Part shown: positions 34,608-44,832 of the stretch, one piece after another | How positions within the stretch are numbered: the stretch's first letter is position 1 | Layout: every line of letters begins with the position of its first letter | Assembly: GCA_032719365.1 (NCBI GenBank) | Contig: CM064861.1 | Coordinates: 77,558,863 to 77,622,862, forward strand | Reading direction: 5' to 3' | Length of the DNA stretch: 64,000 bases | DNA from: Prinsepia uniflora | Lineage: Eukaryota > Streptophyta > Magnoliopsida > Rosales > Rosaceae | Notes under the pieces: generated by a model | The model's database searches: none | Seen by the model: only the letters and a program-made list of their open reading frames with translations | What the model was told of the DNA's origin: nothing | Made by a program: the position numbers and the translations under genes

Positions 34608-35672
34608 CAAGTAAGTAACTAGTGAAATTTAATTAAAAAAGATAAATGTTACAAAAGTTAGGGTTAGTGTTAGGAATATATGTTAAGTAAATCACAATTA
34701 GCAAAAAAAATGTGAAGTATAACCAAGTATAATTGACATAAATTTAAGCCGGATTTAACATATAGACAAGTAAGAGATAATAAGAGTATTAGAAAGTATG
34801 GATTGCACAAAGTATGACATAATTTGAAGTCAGAAAAAGAAACAAGTAATCCCAAATAACATAAGGTATGACATAAATGGAAGCCAGAATTAACAAAAAG
34901 TCAAGGTAATGGCAAGAAAGTGCACAAGTTCCAAATGCATCCAAAGTAATGCAACACAAAAGTATCTACATGATGAATGGTGTGAATGTATAAGAGAGAA
35001 ATTGTTAGAACATGCACAAGACATAAGAGTTATATGACAATTCATGAAAGAATGGCCTACACCTTCGATCTCACTTCCCTAGATTCACTTAGTCTAGGAG
35101 CCCCAATGATGAAATCTGAGCATCATGAAATCTCAGGGAGGGTATTCAAACTAATAATGCAATAAGTAGAGCGTTAGAGTGTCATGAATAAATTTTTCTT
35201 TTCACTTCTCATAGTACTTTCCTAGGCGTACGGCTTGTGCGTACTGATAACCACCTATCCACTATTCAATGTTAATCATGGCCAGTTAGGATAGATGTAA
35301 CGTGAGAAGCAAAGATAATTTCGAGAGCACCCCGAGCTAGCTTGGCTAGCGCATATACTCCATTGGTGTTCCCTTTCTTAATCCAAAACTTGTCACCATT
35401 CATAACCCTCTTAGACACCATGACTAACCGATGGAAGATTTGGTGAATTACTAAACCCAAGTGTGTACGAGCTCCGCCCCAACCTCATGTCCATAGATTC
35501 GATTCTATGGTGTGCGGCGATGAAATCCACACATCGTGAAAGGTTAAGGAGAAAGTAAACAAAATGGGCACTACTTGTTCCCGAAAGTAAGATTTTGAAG
35601 AAAAATGAGAATTGAGATTCTTGTAACTCTAAAACATTTAATAGGAAACAATATTTACATTTTAGGAAAGTC
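34608..35672 (-). other. Leader of element B, middle part
   Basis: Non-coding sequence between two solo LTR inserts, between the primer site and gag of element B. Athila elements are known for long leaders. Short frames (for example 35411-35704) have no recognisable motif. A phrase 'gatgaaatc...catcatgaaatc' is repeated around 35105-35135 and recurs in altered form near 35520-35540. Confidence 0.6.
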
Positions 35673-35677
35673 AAAGA

Positions 35678-38291
35678 TGACACGACCCAGCCCCAATTCT
35701 TCATCGATTAAAGGATGTTCCATACTCCCATCTAACCCACATGCGACACAAAGGCCAAACACCGGTCACACCTGCATGTGAGACGCACACCAGACAAAGG
35801 ATCCCAGGTCAACGGTCCAAAAGCAATTTCCGGCTTCCCAGAGTGCGCAAAAACCACCGTGGATCATGTGTGATGTCTTAGTCTCACCAACAACAGCCTG
35901 CACCATATCAACCTGAAGGGCATCGAAAAACCAGAAAAAACTGTGAGTGAACGACAATAAATAAATTCATAATACACATTTTATCAGAAAAGACATTTAT
36001 GCCCTCCACGTAAAAACCAATGCATGCATTCGAAAACCATTTCATTTCCAATGTAATAAAAACGTTTATAAAACCCAAAAACATTTCCTTTCTCAAATTA
36101 CTGGGCCTTAGCCCAAAACCATAAACCAAATCAAGTTATGTGGGTACACATCCCAAAAACCGTAAATCCAACATCACGTGTAAAACCATAAATCCAATCA
36201 TCTAGGCCACTGCCCAAAATATCTGAAAACCACATGAAAACCATCATGATATCACATAAATCCGAAACACATTTCCATCAATCAATCGAACCTGCTGGAT
36301 CTCATATCAACGAGTCTTTAAACTCAATATCAATTCGAGTCTTTAAACTCAATCAGGCCTTCCCGGGTAATCAACGAGTCTTTAAACTCAATAACAGGCC
36401 TCGGGGAAAGTCAATAACTGAGTTTTTAAACTCACGAGTCTTTAAACTCAAATCACAAATAGGGCCCTCCCCCATCACAATCAATCACCGAGTCTTTAAA
36501 CCCAAATCCAGATCCAGTAAATCCAATTCAAAACCATTTTATCAAATCCAAATCCATAAATCCATTTCCAAATCCATATCCGAAATCATCATTTTGAAAC
36601 CAGAATCCAAATCCAAAAATCCATCCAAAACCACATTTAAACCGAAATCCTAAATCATATTTTATCAAAATGGGTCTCATGCCCTAATTCACATTCAAAC
36701 CCAATATCATATCTTCAAATCATTAACAAAACACAATACGTATAAACAGTATAAAATCAACCATAAAAATTATCATCAAAGCATAGCATAAACCATATTC
36801 TCGAAATACGTATAAATACGATAAATCACATCGAAATATGTGCAATTATGTAAATCATAAATACTATAATCACAAGCATAGAAATAATATATAGAAAACA
36901 TATAAAACAGTTATGTAGGCATTATAACTTAGAAAGCACAAAGTCCACTCACAGACCATCCTCGTTGCTGCCTCGATACTCGTGCAATCCGCCTTTCTTG
37001 GCTACTCCACCATCACTGGAACTCCCGGACCTATCCAAATCACATATGAAGGTCACTAACTACCTCAATAACCTTCCATTAAATCCCCGTAATTTTCCCA
37101 GATTTTTAAACGTATTTAAAATCGATCCTAAACCTTCAGACATCCCGAACTATATCGAAACGATGTCCGATCGACTCGAAACCAATCCCAAAATGTTTGT
37201 TACATCGAATACTTAAAAACTCATGTTGACCATAACTCGAAATGAGGGCCCACGCGCCCTCACGTGCTGCCCAAAGGCACTACGCGTAGGAGCCACGCGC
37301 CGGCTACAAATCATCCCTGTCCTCGAGCAAACCGTTCCGGTTCGGTCCTCTGCAAATCCGTTCCAATTGGACCAGTGTGACCGGTTTTCACTCAATCATA
37401 CACCTTTTTCGATTCCGTTTGTACTATTAGCTTCTTCTCAGTGGTTACAATCGATCTAGCTACTCAAAACATGAAACTCTGGTCTGGAAATTACCTTCCC
37501 AATCGAGCATAAACTGGCCATCCTTCTACCATCGTATTCTCATGATCCTGGCCACCTCCAGCCTTGATTTTAATTCCATCAGACTCGTCATAATGTTCAA
37601 AACCTTCCCCCATTAACCATATTGATCATTAAGCACAAAATCACAAATTGCCATTTTCGACTTGAAACATAACTTTTCGCGGGAAATCACCTTACCGTCC
37701 GTCGCGAGCTCCACCGTGGCCACCACTAGCATCGTCTCAACTCCTCCTTTCATTTTCCTTCATACATCACGAACAGATAATGAAGATTGAAGGGGTTTGT
37801 ATGGATGGTTTCGCGGTTTTCCCCTGTTTTTCTCTATCTCGGCCTACATCCACCGATCACCATTTCAAACATCTTCATCTCTCTTAAAAACCATTTTGAG
37901 GCGGTGAATGAGGCTTCCACAACCTTCCAGACAAGGGAAAAGTATCCTTGCCATATTAGGCACAAATCCCAATGCAAACAAATGACCAAAATACCCTTGC
38001 ACAAAATTACCAAAATGCCCCTCAACTTCCAAGCCTAATAATTTCTTCATTGAACATTGGAATCGAACGTGCCGCCTATCTATGGACTCGTGACGTCCCG
38101 AATTACGTCACAGTCAGTGGCCAAAGTCCATTTGACCGCCCGAGTCAAAAGTCAACGTTTCACCCAATTTTAGGGGTAAAACAATCATTTCGCACCGTCC
38201 ATCTCCAATTACTCAACTAATCACCGATTAATCTTACTAATCCTTCATTAGTCACTAATCTAATCCTCGAAATTTGGGATGGGTCGTTACA
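35678..38291 (-). mobile_element. Solo LTR (LTR-A, 2614 bp) in the leader of element B
   Basis: On plus it reads TGACACGACCCAGCC...GGGTCGTTACA with an exact duplication aaaga (35673-35677 and 38292-38296). On minus it holds GTGAGTGGAC (rc of 36943-36952), a minisatellite (36300-36500) and CCCTTCAG|GTTG (CTG on plus at 35913-35915). The open frame across 36234-36653 is a by-product of the minisatellite. Confidence 0.92.
36300..36505. repeat. Minisatellite in solo LTR 35678-38291
   Basis: About seven units of 'cgagtctttaaactcaa' with variable spacers, in the intron-like interval. Confidence 0.88.
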
Positions 38292-38296
38292 AAAGA

Positions 38297-39200
38297 TGTA
38301 TATAGTTCCTTACTCTCTTTTTTATTTTTAATTTTTTTTTTCTTTACAAAAACAAATAAATAATAAATAGAAAATAACAATAGAATAAAAAAATGTACAA
38401 GCATAATATATAATTCATGAACTAATACAATATGGGCATTAAGTACAATTTATGAACAAATATATTATGAACATTATGAACTAATATAATATGGCAAGCA
38501 TAAAAATAAAAGTTATGAACAAAAATGTATATACAAGTAAGAACAATATGAATCAAGTATACAAGTAGAATATGAACAAGTACAAAAATAAACAAGTATG
38601 ATAGGAGTTTAACTTTACCTAAACAAGTATCTCATGAACATGTATAAACATTTTTATGCTAACACATAAGAAAAGGTATGAACATTTTTATATATAGGCA
38701 ATTATAAACAAGTAGGAACATTTATAAACATAGTAAATATGAACATTTAATAAACATAGTAAATATGAACATTTAATATATATACACTTACACATTATCA
38801 AATCAAGTATGCACAATTATAAACAAATTAAATCAAGCCTAATATATATATATATATATTCTTTTCTGCTTTTTTTTTCTTTTTTTATCCCGAATTTTTT
38901 ATTATTTTTTATTTATTTAAATTTAGAGTTTAACACAACAAAAAATAAACAAATAAATAAGAATAAAATAATTGTGAACAAGTAATATACATATATAACA
39001 ATGAAAGTAAACAAATAAAATATGAACAACTATAAGTAAAATATGAACAAGTAGAAAAATAAAAACAATTATAATGGAATCAAGTGTAAAAAAATAAAAG
39101 TTAAGAACATTTACAACATGTACACTTTATTCACAAGTATGAACATTTTACATAAAAACAATTTTAAACATACTAACACATTAAGAATGATTTTTAATTT
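38297..39200 (-). other. Leader of element B, first part (AT-rich)
   Basis: Very AT-rich sequence just after the primer site of B, with many 'gaacatttat', 'aacaagta' and similar near-repeats and a (TA)n run at 38842-38859. No coding potential is seen. Confidence 0.65.
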
Positions 39201-39217
39201 CCCGGGCAACGGCGCCA
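39201..39217 (-). promoter_or_regulatory. Primer binding site (Asp tRNA type) of element B
   Basis: On minus it reads TGGCGCCGTTGCCCGGG, matching the complement of the tRNA-Asp 3' end used by Athila-like elements, with one change in the run after GTTGCC. It sits 5 bases from the LTR edge at 39223 and sets the orientation of B. Confidence 0.88.
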
Positions 39218-39222
39218 AAAAT

Positions 39223-40207
39223 TGATACGCTTAAAATACGCATTTCAATAAATCCGTATTTCAAGTATATACATATTTTAAACCCTTTTTGTGTCATTTT
39301 AGTATTGGTAAATAGGGATCGTTCTTAACCGGAGAAATTAGGAAATATAAATAATGGTTAGTGTGAAAAAAAATAAAAGAATGAAATGGGGGAGTTTTGA
39401 GTAAAGTGTGATAATAAAAATATATGTAAAAATAAGTATATAATTAATTCTACTTCTACTTTAACCTATATACAAGTGACTTTCTTCAAACACACATCTT
39501 ACCAACACTCTAGTAATTGCAAATATTAAAACAATCACGAATTTTACCTTAAACATCTCAATTACCTTCATACATTTTTCAATATTATAAATGCACCGAC
39601 AGCGACCGACACTTACAATATGATTTTTCTTTCGTTTTTTACTAAATGCGTCGACATCGATCAATATTAAGTCTCTTCAATTCTACTCTAAGTGCATCGA
39701 CATCAAATACAACACATAGCATCAAATTGAAGTATGAAGCACTAAAATGTATAAAATAACTTAGATTCATAAAGTAAGATACATGGAGATTGTATTTAAC
39801 ACTTACAAGTATTAGCAAGAAAATATCACACATATGTTGAATTATAAATAAAAACAATAACAAAAATAAGGGTTTAAATAAATGGAGAGCAATTGTTACA
39901 CTTTCAAGGTGGATGAAAACAATGGATTGTTATTCACACTGTTCTCTGACAGCAGACGGAACCTTGTGAAGATGGTGGAATTAAAACACAGGAAATGCGG
40001 ACTTAAACTCTAAACTTTGTATTGGAAATATTTTTCCATAGTTTCTCATAAGGTAGGCTCAAATGTGTGCCTCAACGAAAAAGTAATCTAAACAAGGAAA
40101 ATGAACCCCTATTTATAGGGACGAAAAACTACTTAAACTCTTAAAAAAATAAAACAAAGTAAATACAAATTACAATAAAAAATTAAAAAATGAAATGATG
40201 AGACTGG
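39223..40207 (-). mobile_element. 5' LTR of element B (5' end cut)
   Basis: On minus it ends AGCGTATCA at 39223. A TATA box (rc of 40110-40118, CTATTTATA on plus) lies about 890 bases before the LTR 3' end. The stretch 39548-40206 matches the 3' LTR at 21010-21665. At about 40207 the match stops and another LTR-like sequence begins. The missing 5' part was not found elsewhere in the window. Confidence 0.82.
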
Positions 40208-41330
40208 TCAGAAAAGGGATGCTTGTACTTCCGCCAAATCATGCCTCCGCCACTAAAGCAACTTCGATTCCCCTGCATCGGCCATGTAGGGTTTCAAATC
40301 ACGAAAACGTGTGAGTGGACGAAAATAAATATTTTAAAAACATCGTTTTGAAAACATAAGTAATTCCCTCCGTTTTATAAAACTATGCATACATGTGAAA
40401 ACCATTAAATCTCAAAAAATGGATAATAAACCAAAATCGTCAAATACGTGCAAATATTATAAATTCAGCAATATCAGAAATCAAGTCCATATGAAACCAT
40501 ATACATAAACCAACGTATATACGAACATACCAACACACAACAATAACAATCACACTGAGCCAATAGATCCTCGATGACTGCAATTCAAATCATCATATCA
40601 TCTGTGGACTACTAGTAGGTCATACCACTCGGAAAAACAAAGCTCAGCTTTGAACGTCCGAGTGCCACCCGGGAAAACAGAGCCCACCTTTTGACGTCTG
40701 GGTGTGGACCGATCTAGGAAAAAAGAGTCCAGCTCTGGACGTCTAGGTCCTAGCCCAAGTAATCGTCTCAGGAAAACAGAGTCATACTCTGGATGTCTAA
40801 GACTCATCATCCACTCAGGAAAACAGAGTCCGGCTTTATACATCTGAGCATCAATCATACAACAACTCGAGGAGGGTTGTCCAACACATAACAATCCACT
40901 TATATAGATCTAGAAATAATGCAAACATATCACATCTCATTTCCAAAACCAAAACTATATTTCAATATATAAATCCAACCCTCAAAATCCGGGTCAAAAC
41001 CCAAAACACAAGTTATGTCAAACCTCGTAAAACATGCGATCAAAATAATCCATAAAACCATATAAATCCCAATCAATCCAATACCACTAAAACCATGTAA
41101 GAAATTCATTTCGAGTATAAAACCAGTTTCCCTAATTCAGTTTAAAGCTTGAACACGATATAAGCAAGTTTCTCGTAAAACGTGCAAGATAGTTAAAATC
41201 ACCAAATATCATATAAATTCATACTCAAATAACCGTCAAGAAAATCACATAATAAATCATGTAAAACCATGTAGATATGAATGCATAGGAGTTTAGGGAA
41301 AAAGAAAGTCCATTCACATCTGATCCCTGC
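40208..41330 (-). mobile_element. Truncated divergent LTR-A copy (D)
   Basis: Minus-strand sequence with LTR-A landmarks: near 40208 the complement of 'cccttttctga' (compare 'cccttgtctgac' in other copies), 'aaacgtgtgagtggac' at about 40303-40318 and 'gtccattcacatctg' near 41309. A tandem array lies between them. Both ends are incomplete, so no target duplication could be tested. The remaining 41331-41479 shows no recognisable feature. Confidence 0.6.
40614..40860. repeat. Tandem array in copy D
   Basis: Five units of about 50-55 bp with the core 'ggaaaacagagtcc' followed by 'ctctggacgtct'. It occupies the same place as the minisatellites of sister LTRs. Confidence 0.85.
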
Positions 41331-41479
41331 AGTCCGATACCAACTGAGGATGCTAGATATGTTGAGAGCATGATGGGCCTTCCAGCCATAGTCTAGCCCT
41401 AGATGGGTTGACCAAGGAGCAAATAGTCCTTAGCTCGATGCAGGCATGCCACTATTAGAGGTTGCTACTAGACAGTATA

Positions 41480-42147
41480 TGTCACGACCCGGCCCATCTA
41501 ACACAATATTGTCCGCTTTGGGCCCAGCCCTCACGGTTTTGTTTTCGGGAGCTCACGTGCAACTTCCCAGTAGGTCACCCATCATGGGATTGCACCAGCC
41601 TCAACTCGCTTAACTTTGGGGTTCCAATCCCCCCCAAAGCCACTGAGCTCCCAAAAGGCCTTATGTTAGATAGATACGTGCCCACACATATAAGGTACTT
41701 CACATTTCCCTCCCCGAGCGATGTGGGATCGTTCACCGATCTTACCTTTCCAAGCTCACGGGTCTTGCTCACCGATCTTTCTTCTCAAGCTCACGGGTCT
41801 TGCTCACCGTTCTTGCTTCCAAGACCGGGTCTTACAATCCACCCCCCTTGGGGCCCAATGTCCTCGCTGGCACACTTCCGGTCAGGGTCTGATTCTGATA
41901 CCATTATGTCACGACCCGGCCCATCTAACACAATATTGTCCGCTTTGGGCCTCCTTGCCCTTGCCCTCACGGTTTTGTTTTTAGGAGCTCATGGTGCAAC
42001 TTCCCAGTAGGTCACCCATCATGGGATTGCACCAGCCGCAACTCGCTTAGCTTTGGGGTTCCAATCCCCCCCAAAGCCACTGAGCTCCCAAAAGGCCTTA
42101 TGTTAGATAGATACGTGCCCACACATATAAGGTACTTCACATTTCCC
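41480..42147 (-). mobile_element. Cassandra-type TRIM retrotransposon
   Basis: Minus-strand, non-coding and short. The 3' LTR is 41480-41836, bounded TG/CA. The 5' LTR is 41907-42147 and is truncated. The internal domain (41837-41906) has a primer site TGGTATCAGA (rc of about 41895-41904) and a polypurine tract AAGGGGGGTGGAT next to the 3' LTR. Both LTRs carry 5S rRNA-like sequence (41561-41625 and 41999-42062). This combination defines Cassandra. It depends on other elements for its enzymes. The 182-codon frame over 41462-42010 is spurious. Confidence 0.88.
41561..41625 (-). promoter_or_regulatory. 5S rRNA-like promoter boxes in the Cassandra LTR
   Basis: On minus the box A-like AAGTTAAGCGAG and the box C-like GATGGGTGACCTACTGGG stand in the order and spacing of a 5S gene. 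In 5S genes these recruit TFIIIA and RNA polymerase III. The rest of 5S rRNA is missing, so this is not an rRNA gene. A second copy is at 41999-42062. Confidence 0.85.
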
Positions 42148-42358
42148 CTTCTCTGTTCTACGCCAAAACAACCACAATTCCTTTCATTTTTAATCCAGTC
42201 CTGGTCGAAATGATCCCAGAAGACATAATTCGAATTTCAATTTTGAGCTCGAGATGACTCAAATTGGGATTCAATTATGTCTTCTGGGATCATTTCGACC
42301 AGGACTGGATTAAAAATGAAAGGAATTGTGGTTGTTTTGGCGTAGAACAGAGAAGGGG
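42145..42358. repeat. Perfect 86-bp inverted repeat (hairpin)
   Basis: Arm 1 is 42145-42230 and arm 2 is 42273-42358. They are exact reverse complements over 86 bases. The 42-base interval continues as an imperfect palindrome ('gaatttcaattttgag' against 'ctcaaattgggattc'). Arm 2 is in the normal context of LTR-A; arm 1 is the inverted copy and abuts the truncated Cassandra LTR. Confidence 0.93.
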
Positions 42359-43379
42359 AAGATTTCGAAAATTCGAGTTTGAGTCGTGGATTTGAGGCCA
42401 TGGAACCACGAAATTGATCGGGGGAAAATGTTTACAAGGACCCAACGATGCTTCTTGATGCATCAATTGAAGAAAAACATGGGTAATTGATATCGATTGG
42501 ATGATGAACAGCAACCGGAGATGTTTCGATGTTCAACCTTGAATCGTGTGGATTCAGGTAAGGTTTGATGTTAATGGTTTCACAGAACTCTAATTAAGTG
42601 TATAAAGATGCTAAGGAATGATTGAATTGAAGGAAATGATGCAGAATTGATGGAGTTTGGAACGGGTTGCATCGCGGGTCAAATGACCCGTTTACCAGTC
42701 ATTCGGGTTGGGACGGTAACTGTTCATGGTACTGTAGTAGGCGCGTGGCACCCACACGTAGCCACTCACGGTGGCGCGTGGGAGCGCGTGAGGGGGAATC
42801 CCGAGGTGAGTTCAACATGAAACTTGTCCTATTTAATGTAACGAACATATTTGGTTTTGGTTGCGAGTTGATCGGACGCCGTCTCGATAATGTTTCGAGG
42901 GTCCGAAGGTTTATGTTACGTATTAAATTAATATTAAATTCCCGGAAAATTATGATAAATTTATATGATGATAATTAGGTCCCTAGTGACCTTGAGTGAT
43001 GATTTTGGACAAGATTCGGGATTCCTGGCAAGTGTCGAAAATTACGGAAACGCGTGCAGCACGGGAAACGAGCAATCGGACGGTGTGTGAGTGGACGTTT
43101 GTTTTATAACTTGATATGCATGCATAGTTAAATGTTTTACATGATTGATTGCATGATTTGGTTTGCAATGATGTCATGATTTGTTTTGATGATTATTTAT
43201 GATTTCATGATTATTTAATCTGTAATTCGGGGCTGATCTCGAGGCGAAGGCATGAGCGATAGTTATCCCTGGTTTGACAGGTGCTGAAGGGTACTTTCGG
43301 GACTTCAGTTGACTTGTCAGACGGGAGCAGGACCGGGCACGGTTATCGAGGTCCAGTTGGGACGGGTCCTGTCAGTATA

Positions 43380-44827
43380 TATGGGTTCTGTTCTCGGCCC
43401 ATGAACATTTGTTCTGATCAAATGATTATGAGGCAAGCGAACAAGATATCTAGTGATGTTCTTTTCTATGCGTTCTTCTTAATGTATCCAATGGACTTTA
43501 ATCATTTTCTTTCCAGCGTAGCCCAAGTTCATGTGTTCGCCATGATATTCAAGTTGGTGACATTGTTACTTCAAAAGTCGAGATGGTTATAGGTCCTAGG
43601 TTCCCTTGAGTCGGGATTGATGTATCGTACCAATGCTCGAAGATGGTATCCCAACTTGGGTAATCGGGAACCAATTTGAATGGTATATCCTCAGTACCAA
43701 TGTTTAATTAGAAAATTATGGTTTGTATTGAAATGGGAATGAAAGTACAAATACTAGAAAGTAAAAGTACTAGAATTGAAGTACAAAACTGAAATTACAA
43801 ATGCATAAAGTAACTTATTTTCTTTGTATTCAAGCCTTGATCAGGCAGGAAGTTCCAAAAATCATCAACCAAAATGAATATTAATCGGAATCATGTCATA
43901 GATTAGCAGAGCATTTTAGAGCCGACACCAAGACGTCAAAAGAAAGGTTTGAATACCTCAGTGACAAGCCATAGATTTGGAGTCGGAATGACTATCCATA
44001 AAATGGCAGTCGGGATGACTATCCATAGATTGGAAGTCGGGATAACTATCCATCAATTGGCGATCAGAATAACAATGTTTAGTCAAAAAGAAGGTTAATC
44101 TCTAAGCATCAATGACCATCCATAGATTGGTAGTGAAGATGAGGTTAACCCTTATGACAATTCATAGTAAGTAAAAAAAAAAAAAGTTAATGCATAAGGT
44201 CTTCATTGCTACTTGGGGTGTAAGCCGAGAATGAAGCTAACCATTATGACAGTGTTGCTAGAGCTAGTCAAAAAAATAGTTAGGAGTTTGTATGATTTCC
44301 TCAAGGAGTTTAGAAAAGAAAATCCAACTTGATCCTTGATTGAAATAAACAGTTTTTGCCACAAGGGTGAGCCTTTGTTAAACCATGAAACTTTTGAGGG
44401 TGTTCATTGGTTCAGAAATTGAGGGAGATCAATTTTCTGGTTTTGATTGATTGATTATGTGTCCTTTGAGAAGAGGGATTTTTCTCCTTGTATAGGCAGC
44501 AAAAATGTTGATTAATTTGTCAAGCATGGCATTCGATGTGTCCTAAGCTGCCATTTATTCCATTGGAAAATTTCACTTTGCCTTCAATTTCTTCGCACGT
44601 GTCTGAATCACCTACGCCTTCCTTCTTCAGCATTTTCCAAATTGGCATTTGGGCTAAGTCTTCTTGATTTCGGCCTTTAATTCCTCTAAGCAATCAACTT
44701 TGGCCCAAGCCAATTTTTTTTGGGTGTAAATATTACCCCCTGAATTTGAAATATTTTATCATAAAATATTTTAAATTCACTTGACCGTGTTTTTCTCATT
44801 TTCGCCTGTATCAGATCCTTTTCTGCA
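43380..44827 (+). other. Degenerate retroelement-like sequence upstream of the PMD relic
   Basis: No coding frame is recognised. The stretch contains three 27-bp units (43981-44061; core 'gactatccatagattgg'), a possible TATA-like 'ttgtatagg' near 44489, and a palindromic 'aaatattttatcataaaat' near 44749-44770. Removing F (44833-47729) and one target copy joins it to the leader of the PMD relic, so both probably belong to one old element. The assignment as an LTR is a guess. Confidence 0.35.
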
Positions 44828-44832
44828 GCTCA

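Larger units (their letters stand above)
21005..40207 (-). mobile_element. Element B: Athila-like Ty3/gypsy retrotransposon, degraded
   Basis: A minus-strand element with 5' LTR 39223-40207 (outer end cut), Asp-tRNA primer site, long leader, gag, protease, reverse transcriptase, RNase H, integrase, a long non-coding 3' region, polypurine tract and 3' LTR (21005-22323, cut by H). The gag and pol residues match the Athila group of plants. After removing three inserts (24352-26443, 31499-34602, 35678-38291) the internal region is about 9 kb, which fits the family. Frameshifts and stops are spread throughout, so it cannot encode working proteins. Confidence 0.88.
41480..43374. mobile_element. Chimeric unit E: Cassandra TRIM joined to an LTR-A end
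   Basis: The left edge is the Cassandra LTR terminus TGTCACGACCCGG (41480). The right edge is a canonical LTR-A 3' end, GGTCCTGTCA (43374). The outer flanks are identical: gtata at 41475-41479 and 43375-43379. Inside are a nearly complete minus-strand Cassandra (41480 to about 42147), an inverted repeat (42145-42358) and a plus-strand LTR-A 3' portion (42273-43374) with GTGAGTGGAC near 43089. The two ends belong to different families, so this is not an ordinary element. Confidence 0.7.

Noticed and set aside
36234..36653. 139-codon plus-strand frame
   Set aside because: Created by the 'gagtctttaaactc' minisatellite of a minus-strand solo LTR; repetitive residues with no domain.
21005..40207. 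Endogenous plant pararetrovirus
   Set aside because: The element has LTRs, an Asp-tRNA primer site next to an LTR, and an integrase domain after RNase H, all typical of Ty3/gypsy. No movement-protein or viral coat motif is visible.
41561..41625. 5S rRNA gene
   Set aside because: Only the internal promoter boxes resemble 5S. The 5' half is not conserved and the context is a TRIM LTR.
41462..42010. 182-codon plus-strand open frame
   Set aside because: It runs through both Cassandra LTRs and the internal domain, and thus through non-coding 5S-like sequence.
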